From Lachnospiraceae bacterium UBA7179 (lineage in GTDB: Bacteria; Bacillota; Clostridia; Lachnospirales; Lachnospiraceae): a stretch of 64,000 nt of DNA. Below the pieces are notes generated by a model, which was not told the origin of the DNA, did not search any database, and worked only from the letters and a program-made list of their open reading frames with translations. The stretch spans positions 1 through 64,000 of the forward strand of contig DKVL01000107.1 of NCBI GenBank assembly GCA_002491195.1. Direction: 5' to 3'. Of the stretch, positions 8,129 through 15,029 are shown piece by piece (position 1 is the stretch's first letter; each line of letters opens with the position of its first letter). The position numbers were made by a program, and so were the translations under genes.

Positions 8129-8644
8129 CTATACAATGTTCACCTGACACATCTTCATCGCTTCGAGTGCGTTCGCATGGCTCTGCGGCGTAACGCCCGC
8201 GCAGCACTTTTCGATCACCTGTACTTCAACTTCCGGCATATTTGCTTTGATCAATAATGCGTTGGATATGACACAGATATCCGTACAGAGCCCGACAAGC
8301 GTGATGCTTTCGATCTCCTTGTCTGCCTTTAAATACTCCGCAAGCGCAACGGAGCCAAATGTGGGCTTGTCAAATATTTTCATGGAATCCGTCTTAAGTA
8401 CCTGCAATTTTTTGTCGAGCTGCCACCCGTCCGTTCCCTCGATGCAGTGCACAACTGGAAGATTTCTGCCCTCCTGCGTCTCCAGATAGTCGCTGCCATG
8501 TGTGTCTCTTGTGAAGATCACTTCCCCGTCAAAAGCCTTGACTGTCTCTGCCACACGATCCACGATCGCCACTGCCTCCTTTGTCCCTAATGCCCCGTCA
8601 ATAAAATCTTTTTGCATATCTACAACTACCAATACTTTTTTCAT
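8129..8644 (-). CDS. Isochorismatase-family hydrolase, probable nicotinamidase
   Basis: This 171-residue protein belongs to the cysteine-hydrolase (isochorismatase/nicotinamidase) family. VVVDMQKDF gives the catalytic Asp, FTRDTHG the metal or substrate Asp-His region, and GLCTDICV the nucleophilic Cys. It probably converts nicotinamide to nicotinate, although other amides are possible because family members differ in substrate. The start at 8644 gives the typical MKKVLVVVDMQ opening; longer readings run into the operator region. It is the first gene of the NAD cluster and has a strong promoter (TTGACA-17-TATATT) with a 13-bp-armed palindrome on top of the -10 box. A second protein of this family at 13855-14766 shares the same control region. 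Confidence 0.8.
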   Translation of the reverse strand: MKKVLVVVDMQKDFIDGALGTKEAVAIVDRVAETVKAFDGEVIFTRDTHGSDYLETQEGRNLPVVHCIEGTDGWQLDKKLQVLKTDSMKIFDKPTFGSVALAEYLKADKEIESITLVGLCTDICVISNALLIKANMPEVEVQVIEKCCAGVTPQSHANALEAMKMCQVNIV

Positions 8645-8670
8645 GATAAACCACATTCCTTTCCTATTGA

Positions 8671-8753
8671 ATATTCTTATTATATATTTGATAATAAGAA
8701 TATAGCATATCATTTTCGTTTTGTCAATATCTTTTTATCGAAATCATAATAAG
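8671..8753 (-). promoter_or_regulatory. Promoter with double palindromic operator upstream of the NAD cluster
   Basis: On the minus strand, the -35 TTGACA (8722-8727) and extended -10 TGC-TATATT (8699-8704) are 17 nt apart. A perfect inverted repeat, ATATTCTTATTAT-N7-ATAATAAGAATAT (8671-8703), covers and follows the -10. A second palindrome, CTTATTAT-N7-ATAAAAAG (8731-8753), sits just upstream of the -35, centres 55 bp apart. The same arrangement recurs at 14786-14863. Repression by the NrtR-like protein is the simplest reading. Confidence 0.75.
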
Positions 8754-8841
8754 TATTTCCCAACTCATTCGTTACTCTTTTTCGCGCTCTGAAATAAGTA
8801 ATTCCCAACTCATTCGCTACTCCTTTTTCGCACTCTGAAGT
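8751..8841. repeat. 45-bp tandem duplication at the tautomerase 3' end
   Basis: Two head-to-tail copies, 8751-8795 and 8796-8841, differ at a handful of positions and share the core CCCAACTCATTCG. The right-hand copy contains the last codons and stop of the tautomerase gene, and the left-hand copy is a spare, mutated duplicate downstream of the stop. Confidence 0.85.
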
Positions 8842-9041
8842 TTCTGCACATATTCTTTCTTGACGACATCGATCGTTTTCCCTCCAATCCCAAAATTCTT
8901 ATCCGGCAATTCCTTGATGGTGGTCGTGAAAAATTCCTGCGGCACATTCATGATTTCCGATGATACCTCAGTCAGCCGCCTGATCAGTTCTTCTTTTTGC
9001 TGATCCGTCAGCAATCCGCTTTCTATTGTAATGTATGGCAT
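8817..9041 (-). CDS. 4-oxalocrotonate tautomerase family protein
   Basis: This 74-residue protein starts MPYITIESG. After removal of Met, Pro1 is the catalytic base of this superfamily of small tautomerases. The remaining sequence (LTDQQKEELIRRLTEVSSEIMNVP then a beta-rich second half with NFGIGGK) fits one beta-alpha-beta unit, which forms hexamers or similar assemblies. The natural substrate in gut Clostridia is unknown. A consensus promoter lies 50 bp upstream and an AAACGGAGG site precedes the ATG, so it looks like an independent, well-expressed single gene. Its 3' end is duplicated downstream. Confidence 0.85.
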   Translation of the reverse strand: MPYITIESGLLTDQQKEELIRRLTEVSSEIMNVPQEFFTTTIKELPDKNFGIGGKTIDVVKKEYVQKLQSAKKE

Positions 9042-9090
9042 TCTTTTTTCCTCCGTTTCTTAGAATGATGCAAATATTTGTTCGATTTCC

Positions 9091-9119
9091 ATTATAAAGC
9101 TTTCCTTTCTCATTGTCAA
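9091..9119 (-). promoter_or_regulatory. Consensus sigma-A promoter of the tautomerase gene
   Basis: On the minus strand TTGACA (9114-9119) and TATAAT (9091-9096) match the consensus exactly and are separated by 17 nt. Confidence 0.8.
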
Positions 9120-9379
9120 ACATCTTCTATTAAAAAACTGCTGAAAAATAATATACAAAAATGTACGCAAAAAAATCCATCTATTTCCGTGTTGTACACT
9201 AAATATTTCCATTTTTAAACCGATACTTTATATAGAAATATTTTATTGCCTGATTTTTCAAACATGCTCTAAAATCAGGCGGAACAACCACGAAAAGCAA
9301 TTGATTTTTAAGGCAGAACAGTATAAAATAATAGTAACATAAAAATGATGATTTATTTTTAGTGAAGGAGTGATGACGA
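9120..9379. other. AT-rich intergenic region with one small hairpin
   Basis: The only structure seen is GCCTGATTTT (9248-9257) facing AAAATCAGGC (9271-9280) across 13 nt, without a T-run on either side. A -10-like TATAAA (9325-9330) lies upstream of the FliD-like gene, whose ATG at 9380 follows GAAGGAG. No gene is evident. Confidence 0.5.
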
Positions 9380-10588
9380 ATGAATTTCTGGAATTCAACC
9401 AACTCAATCTTTGGATCAGGCAGTTCTAACAGCTCAACCAACTTATACAGCCTGTTTTCCGAAAGAGCTTCCATCAAAAACGGTACATACAAAAGGCTGC
9501 TGAAAAACTACTTCAGTACGGTAGGCGGGGATTCAAACGGGACAACATCCGCAGCGAAAAGACGCAGTTCCAGCAATATTATTGACGAACTGCTCAAGGA
9601 GAAGATGTACCCTACCGTTTCCAAGGAAACACAGGAGGCAAACTCGAACCTGACTTCAGGTCTTGGCAGTCTGCAGTCTTCTGTTTCCGCATTGCAGAAG
9701 AGCAGCACTTACGAGGATACGGAGAACGGTTCAACTGCAGCAGATAAAGTTGTATCTGCAATGAAATCCTATGTGACCAGTTACAATAACGTTATAACCG
9801 CGTCCAAGAGTTCCACGCTCTCAAACAAGACCGCTTATGTAGCCAATATGATGAGCACCACCTCTAAGAATGCGAATCAGCTCGCGGAGATCGGCGTAAC
9901 ACTCAAACAGGACGGAACTCTTCAACTCGACGAGACCAAACTGAAGAACACCGACATCTCAAAGGTGCAGAAGCTGTTTTCATCAGACAATATTCAAAGC
10001 TATGGTTCTACGATCGCATCCCGTGTCAAGTTCGCCGGCGGCAGTTCCAGCACAGGTGCAACAACAGGCACAGGCAGCACGACTGGCACAGATACCAAGA
10101 AACCGACTGGTACAAGCGCAGCTGCTCTCAAAGCTGACAGCGAGGCTCTCGCTTCCAATGAATTATATTCTAAAAGAAAGGATTCCGATGGCAACGAGAC
10201 TTACGATGTCAGCAAAATCCTTTCCAAGGCAAAGAGTTTCGTGAGCAATTACAATAAAATGTTTGATGACGCAGAGTCCAGTTCTAATTCCGGCGTACTG
10301 TCAAACTTATCTTACATCAGGGAAAGAACGAAAAACAGCACAAGTGCGCTGAAGGAATTTGGTTTCAGTGTGGACAATAAGGGCAGGATGAAACTCGACG
10401 AGGAAACCTTTCAGAAATCCGATATGGAGAAAGTGCAGAACTTCTTCAAGGACTATGGCTCCTATGTTGCCAGCAACGCATCCCGCGTGAACTATTATAT
10501 GAATACAAATGCAAATGCGGCCAGCGGATATACTTCCAAGGCATCCTACAACATACCAGCAGTTTCTGACTATAATGCATCTATTTAA
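9380..10588 (+). CDS. Protein with duplicated FliD-like (flagellar cap) segments
   Basis: This 402-residue protein is Ser/Thr/Asn-rich, with no signal peptide or membrane segment. It contains two related segments of about 90 residues, roughly 127-217 and 285-375. Each opens with KSxVxxYN, passes a leucine-rich helix, then has an xGxxxxxxGxxxLDE turn and ends in SDxxKVQxxF and ASRV. This pattern resembles the C-terminal part of the filament cap FliD. A low-complexity Ser/Thr/Gly linker (about residues 217-245) joins the two. No flagellar gene is nearby, so export by the flagellar system is unproven. It is followed by a good terminator and appears monocistronic. Alternative: an intracellular or surface filament-like protein of unknown role. 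Confidence 0.5.
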   Translation: MNFWNSTNSIFGSGSSNSSTNLYSLFSERASIKNGTYKRLLKNYFSTVGGDSNGTTSAAKRRSSSNIIDELLKEKMYPTVSKETQEANSNLTSGLGSLQSSVSALQKSSTYEDTENGSTAADKVVSAMKSYVTSYNNVITASKSSTLSNKTAYVANMMSTTSKNANQLAEIGVTLKQDGTLQLDETKLKNTDISKVQKLFSSDNIQSYGSTIASRVKFAGGSSSTGATTGTGSTTGTDTKKPTGTSAAALKADSEALASNELYSKRKDSDGNETYDVSKILSKAKSFVSNYNKMFDDAESSSNSGVLSNLSYIRERTKNSTSALKEFGFSVDNKGRMKLDEETFQKSDMEKVQNFFKDYGSYVASNASRVNYYMNTNANAASGYTSKASYNIPAVSDYNASI

Positions 10589-10626
10589 AGTTTTCTGATG
10601 TTCGCCAGGATAGAAGGTACATACAG

Positions 10627-10666
10627 AAAGGCGCATGTGACGATCGATCGTAACATGCGCTTTTAT
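10627..10666. terminator. Bidirectional terminator between convergent genes
   Basis: GCGCATGT (10631-10638) pairs with ACATGCGC (10653-10660), followed by TTTT on the plus strand and preceded by AAAG for the minus strand. The inner GACGATCGATCGT can extend the stem. It separates the FliD-like gene from the convergent kinase gene. Confidence 0.7.
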
Positions 10667-10689
10667 ATTCCATATCAAACTGCGATCAT

Positions 10690-12393
10690 TCAACCCAACT
10701 GATACACATTCTCATCATTGACAATGATAAACTGATTCTTTCTTTTGATCAATCTGCTATCACTGTTTACAACGTCACACACAAAATCCCTGAACGCTGA
10801 TTTTACATAAGAAAATCCTCTTATTTTTCCATCCATCGGGATATACAAGATCCTGTTACTAATGCACGGTGCACTTAACGGACAATGATAGCAAATCTGA
10901 TCTGTTTCATACACAACTCCTTTGCTGTCTGCCACATAAGTTCTATATGTTCCGGTGCTATCCCCCAGTAATACCATCCAGTTTGACGCGATATCGTCAT
11001 AGTGAATCCCATAATGAATGACATCCGTGTCATATGTGATCTCCACGTTTGTCCCGTTTATCGTCAGGATCAGCTTTCCGCAATAGTAATTCAAAACACA
11101 ATACTTACCGGCGTTTACTTCAAACCAGGACGTACTGCTGCATTTGCAGATGGGTTTGATACTGTTGCCCATTTTTAAGACCATCATATCGGTAAGTGTG
11201 TTCTGCCTTGAAGTATAATAGACATGACTGCCCTCCACAACAATGCGTGTCTTATACTTCTTCTGAATCCTGTACTCTTTTTCCGAATGAATCACAAACT
11301 CTTCCGACAAATCCTCGATCAGATAACCGTCAGATGTAACATAATACCGAACACCATATTGATATTTTACCCTTTTTCCCAGACGAATATCGACAACCTC
11401 ATCGTTGTTGTCCAGATACAGCGTCTCGCCAAATACAGTCTTAATCTCCTTCGCTAAGAGCTGCGCGGACAGCTTCAATCCGCCCACGACACCCTGTAAC
11501 AACGGTTTGGTCTGCACTTTCGCATTGCTGTCGCACAGCGGACAGGTGTTATATTTTCCATAATAATATTCCTGATCAATATCGCAGTATTTGAGATTGC
11601 CCAGCAGATCAGAAAGCTCATCGCCCAGATGCCTGCTCTGGTTCTGAAATATATTCTGCAATGCACGAATCAGGGACGGTGATAAATTTCTCCACGACTT
11701 GATCGTCCTGGGTATCGTGACCTGTGGATTATCAATGACGGAAATTCCTTTTTGCATCCGTTCTATGAGATTCATGTCCGGATTCATCGTGCCGCCAAAA
11801 GGATGTATCCGCGTCAACAGTTTCCAGGCCAGAACCGCAAAAGAATACGTATCTGTACCGGCATCAAACTCGTTGGACCGCAATAACGGATCTTTGAACA
11901 AATCCATCGCTACCTCGCACTTCTCATCCTCCACTGTCCAGCTGTCACAGTCAATCAGATAGATCTTGTGCTGCTCGTCAAACAAAATATTCTGGTCATT
12001 GAAATCACCGATAAAAATATGGCTGTCATGGAGTTTCTCCATCACCTCCTGCACTTTCACCAGCATTGTCAAGATATCCTTTGTGGTAATATGATTTGCT
12101 GTCAGGAATTTCCGATTTGCCAGCTTTTTGATCTCTTCCCCCTCCACCCGATCCATGGAAAATCCGATAAACGCACCGTTTCGGTCCACAACCGTATCCT
12201 TCGGGCAGACGGCCTCTCTGGGAAACTGGCCAGAACACGATTTTTGTATAAGCATCTGCACTTTATTCTGTTTTGACTGTAGGTTTACGACAGGTTTGTA
12301 TACCTTGATCACCTGTCTGTTATATTCATAGATGATACCCTCGCCGCCCTCAGCCAACGGCGTTTTGCCTGCGCAATCATACACAATGCTCAT
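10690..12393 (-). CDS. Protein kinase-like protein of a TerY-P type triad
   Basis: This 567-residue protein has an N-terminal kinase domain of about 280 residues: a Gly-rich start (LAEGGEGIIYEY), VIKVYK with the ATP-binding Lys, HIFIGDFNDQNILF in place of the HRD loop (Asp and Asn kept), and YLIDCDSW in place of DFG with the metal Asp kept. A CPLC pair follows near residue 285. The C-terminal half is beta-rich without a recognised domain and could be a propeller-like sensor. It is third in line after a vWA and a PP2C gene, with gaps of 45 and 39 bases. Such kinase/phosphatase/vWA triads (TerY-P) are predicted to run phosphorylation-based stress or defence signalling. Confidence 0.8.
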   Translation of the reverse strand: MSIVYDCAGKTPLAEGGEGIIYEYNRQVIKVYKPVVNLQSKQNKVQMLIQKSCSGQFPREAVCPKDTVVDRNGAFIGFSMDRVEGEEIKKLANRKFLTANHITTKDILTMLVKVQEVMEKLHDSHIFIGDFNDQNILFDEQHKIYLIDCDSWTVEDEKCEVAMDLFKDPLLRSNEFDAGTDTYSFAVLAWKLLTRIHPFGGTMNPDMNLIERMQKGISVIDNPQVTIPRTIKSWRNLSPSLIRALQNIFQNQSRHLGDELSDLLGNLKYCDIDQEYYYGKYNTCPLCDSNAKVQTKPLLQGVVGGLKLSAQLLAKEIKTVFGETLYLDNNDEVVDIRLGKRVKYQYGVRYYVTSDGYLIEDLSEEFVIHSEKEYRIQKKYKTRIVVEGSHVYYTSRQNTLTDMMVLKMGNSIKPICKCSSTSWFEVNAGKYCVLNYYCGKLILTINGTNVEITYDTDVIHYGIHYDDIASNWMVLLGDSTGTYRTYVADSKGVVYETDQICYHCPLSAPCISNRILYIPMDGKIRGFSYVKSAFRDFVCDVVNSDSRLIKRKNQFIIVNDENVYQLG

Positions 12394-12438
12394 ATCTGAT
12401 CCCTTTCTGAACAGTTCCTACGCAATTTCAAACATACT

Positions 12439-13074
12439 CTAAAACACAATTGTGATATCGTCCTGAAACATTTTCTGGTTTCGATTGATAAACCGTTTCA
12501 CTGCGACTGTCCTGCGCGCTTTTAATAGCGCAGCAAATTCTTCTTTTAACGCGTCATTTTCCGACTTGATGATAAACCGCAGCCCATCCGATGCAACGCC
12601 GACATTCTGATATTCTTTTTTGGAAAAATCCTTTTCAACAAATTCAACACCGTCTTTATAATGCGTGAGCATATCAGTGTCACAATAATTGTATGCAAAG
12701 TATTTCGGATACTCACCACCGCCCAGCTCCTCAAACGAAAGATTGCCTTCCAGATCTTCCAGTATGATATAGCCATCCCCACAGTACGATACCCTGAAAA
12801 ACGCTTCACCCTCAACAACCTTTAAAATCGTAAAGCACAGATAATCCCTGACCGATGCCGCAGACTGACCGAAAATACTGACCAGTCGTTTAAAAATCTG
12901 CTTCGTACTGTATCCAAGCGCTGACAGGTGACAGTACATTTTCACCCCGACTTCGCTGTGTCTCCCCTCCGAACAGCCATCACATACTAATTTTATTGTA
13001 TCTTTTTCCAACCCGTAGTCCTGACAATTCATTCCAAATGCAAGATGCTGGGCACCAATTTTATTGACAAACAT
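12439..13074 (-). CDS. PP2C-type serine/threonine phosphatase of the triad
   Basis: This 211-residue protein shows a compact PP2C fold. NCQDYG resembles the first metal-binding motif, VCDGCSEGRHSEVG the DGxx motif, CGDGYI and ASDGLRF the central acidic motifs, and the C-terminal QDDITIVF the last metal Asp pair. It probably removes phosphates placed by the neighbouring kinase, with the vWA protein as substrate or adaptor. It is shorter than housekeeping PrpC proteins (about 240-250 residues), as is usual for members of such triads. The start at 13074 follows GAGG by 7 nt. Confidence 0.8.
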   Translation of the reverse strand: MFVNKIGAQHLAFGMNCQDYGLEKDTIKLVCDGCSEGRHSEVGVKMYCHLSALGYSTKQIFKRLVSIFGQSAASVRDYLCFTILKVVEGEAFFRVSYCGDGYIILEDLEGNLSFEELGGGEYPKYFAYNYCDTDMLTHYKDGVEFVEKDFSKKEYQNVGVASDGLRFIIKSENDALKEEFAALLKARRTVAVKRFINRNQKMFQDDITIVF

Positions 13075-13113
13075 AGATCTACCTCATAAAAATGTTTCAA
13101 AGAACTGTTGTTC

Positions 13114-13797
13114 TTATATCTGAAAGAAATCATCTCCGTCAGCCACAACGGACTTTGACGACTCAATCACAGACTTTGACAGGCAGTCAAACGCCCTGCG
13201 AAGTTCACTTGCAGAACTTGTGACGTCGAGGATATTGCGAAATCCGAGATCGTTCGCCTCCTTTGCCGCCTCCCCGCCCAAGCTGATAAACGCCGTTGTG
13301 ATCTCCTCGTCATTCAGAAAATTGACACATTTCCTCGCTTCGCTAAAACTGCTCCTGGATGCATTGTCAAGCCCGTCGCTAAAAACTGCAAACACCGCCT
13401 TTACCCGCACTCCCTGATCTTTCAGGTATTGCCGATACTCCTTTAATTTCTGTGTTCCCTCCGTGACCGCATCGTACATGGCTGTACATCCGCCAGCCTG
13501 GAATGACGTGTCAAACTCACTGATCTTCTTGTATCCGCCAACTGTGATCGTGTCCTCAAAATCCGCCCTCGCGACAAGAATCTCCTCAGCCTCTTTCGCG
13601 TTAGCGAGCGCGTCCTTAAACTCATTCAGACTGTGCTTCATGTCCTTGCGAAAAGAATCCATGGAGCCTGACTGGTCAATTCCTAAAAAAATCAGGTTAA
13701 TGTTCTCGCTGTCAATCTCCTCGACGGACGTGTTCTCGTTCTCAATCTCCTCGAGTCCATCAATCTCAACTCCAATATTATGATCAAAACCGCTCAT
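13114..13797 (-). CDS. von Willebrand factor A domain protein (TerY-like)
   Basis: This 227-residue protein is almost entirely one vWA domain. The metal-ion adhesion site is seen as DQSGSM near residue 37, followed by a helix, the TMYDAVTEG region with the conserved Thr, and VFSDGLDN. The first 30 residues are acidic. It has no signal peptide, so it acts in the cytoplasm. In TerY-type triads this protein is thought to be the scaffold or the phosphorylation target. It begins 57 bases after the stop of the nicotinamidase-type gene with no terminator between them, so it may be read from the NAD-type promoter at 14809-14837. Confidence 0.85.
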   Translation of the reverse strand: MSGFDHNIGVEIDGLEEIENENTSVEEIDSENINLIFLGIDQSGSMDSFRKDMKHSLNEFKDALANAKEAEEILVARADFEDTITVGGYKKISEFDTSFQAGGCTAMYDAVTEGTQKLKEYRQYLKDQGVRVKAVFAVFSDGLDNASRSSFSEARKCVNFLNDEEITTAFISLGGEAAKEANDLGFRNILDVTSSASELRRAFDCLSKSVIESSKSVVADGDDFFQI

Positions 13798-13854
13798 ACT
13801 GCAATTCCTCCCTTTATTCTATATCATGATCTGTTTTCCGCGCAATCTCCTGCA

Positions 13855-14766
13855 TCACGCCAATATGTCATCCGTGCTTTTTACGATGTTTACCTGATAC
13901 ATTTTCTTAAAATCTGCAAAAGTCTGGTCTGTCGCCGCCTCAAAGCCGGGAATGGACGACATGCAGTCCTCCAGAATGTAAATCTTTTGCGTGATCTCTG
14001 GCCGCGTCCCATAATATTCCAGAATCTGCCTGATGCTCTCCAACACGCAATGACTCTTCGCCTCACCGGCAATCACAATCTTGTCAAAGTGCTCCAGTTT
14101 ATTCAGAAAATCAAGATTGATATATCCTTTTGTATCATACTCGGGCCTGATCACCCCGTACATTTCAGAGAGCGGATCCTGTCCCTTGACAAGTCTCTGC
14201 ACAACCGACTTCTTTGCAACCGAGTGGAAATATACCATATTGGCAAACTGGTTTTCGAGCGCACACCCGGACGTGCCCTGGATACAGTGGTAAGACCATA
14301 TACACAATGTCTTTTTTCCCTCCTTCTCCAAATGCTCCACGTAATCCCGCGACGCAATCGGATTGATGACCGCACGCCATTTCCCACTGTCCAAATCCGC
14401 TAATGTAATCGATGTGTACGGTGCTGGATTCCTGCCATTCTCATCCACCCACCAACAAGGGTGAAAAATCTGGTGCGGTGTATGTGTGTCAATTGACACC
14501 GCAATATTGGATATATGATCCATATTGTTATAGAGAAAACGTGTCATGCGCTCCACATCAGCGTGCGCGCCCGGAACTCCCAACGCCCCATTGTCCATAA
14601 AATCCTGCTGCACATCTATCCCGATAAACAATACCCTTTCCTTGTTCTGTTTCGACGGCGTAAGCTGCTCATCATTCGCCCTTCTTAAAATATCATTCAG
14701 CGAAACGGGATTCTCTGCACTTCCGATCGCGTTCACATTTACAATATCTGTGTAAGTCGTGTTCAT
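13855..14766 (-). CDS. Nicotinamidase-type cysteine hydrolase, long form
   Basis: This 303-residue protein belongs to the isochorismatase superfamily. IGIDVQQDFM gives the catalytic Asp, DTHTPHQIFHP the metal-binding Asp-His-His set expected of a true nicotinamidase, a Lys lies around VKGQDP, and GEAKSHCVLES holds the nucleophilic Cys. It is longer than PncA of E. coli (213 residues), with extra N-terminal residues and an insertion after the metal site. The likely reaction is nicotinamide to nicotinate plus ammonia. The promoter and operators match those of the hydrolase at 8129-8644. Two genes of one family under one operator could reflect different substrates or a duplicated regulon unit. 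Confidence 0.8.
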   Translation of the reverse strand: MNTTYTDIVNVNAIGSAENPVSLNDILRRANDEQLTPSKQNKERVLFIGIDVQQDFMDNGALGVPGAHADVERMTRFLYNNMDHISNIAVSIDTHTPHQIFHPCWWVDENGRNPAPYTSITLADLDSGKWRAVINPIASRDYVEHLEKEGKKTLCIWSYHCIQGTSGCALENQFANMVYFHSVAKKSVVQRLVKGQDPLSEMYGVIRPEYDTKGYINLDFLNKLEHFDKIVIAGEAKSHCVLESIRQILEYYGTRPEITQKIYILEDCMSSIPGFEAATDQTFADFKKMYQVNIVKSTDDILA

Positions 14767-14785
14767 TCTAAAACCTCCCCAGCAA

Positions 14786-14863
14786 CTTATTATTTATTTG
14801 ATAATAAGAATATAGCATAGTTCTAAACTGCTGTCAATATGTTTTTATCAAAATAATTATAAC
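14786..14863 (-). promoter_or_regulatory. Promoter with the same double operator as the NAD cluster
   Basis: On the minus strand TTGACA (14832-14837), 17 nt, then TGC-TATATT (14809-14814). CTTATTAT-N7-ATAATAAG (14786-14808) abuts the -10, and a degenerate copy GTTATAAT-N7-ATAAAAAC (14841-14863) lies upstream of the -35. Centre spacing is again 55 bp, and the local sequence matches 8676-8745 closely. Confidence 0.75.
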
Positions 14864-14973
14864 TATTCGCTGCGCGCCCATGTGCAATCGAGTAGGGAAT
14901 TGCTCTTCTCCCCTACTCGCCGCGCGATCTGTGCGCCGCTCTAGCGGCACATTTCCTCTGCACAGGTCTGTGC

Positions 14974-15011
14974 ACAAAAATAGCTGCTGCACTTTTCCTG
15001 TGCAACAGCCA
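14974..15011 (-). terminator. Terminator after the GH31 gene
   Basis: Read on the minus strand, GGCTGTTGCAC and GTGCAGCAGC pair across a 7-nt loop, followed by TATTTTTGT. A second imperfect stem (TGCACAGACCTGTGCA) follows. The stretch down to 14870 holds further short GC-rich palindromes and no gene. Confidence 0.65.
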
Positions 15012-15029
15012 TTTCTATCTGATTCCCCA

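Noticed and set aside
13114..13797. TerD/TerY tellurium resistance operon
   Set aside because: Only the vWA, phosphatase and kinase triad is present; no terC, terD or terZ gene is seen, so metal resistance should not be claimed.
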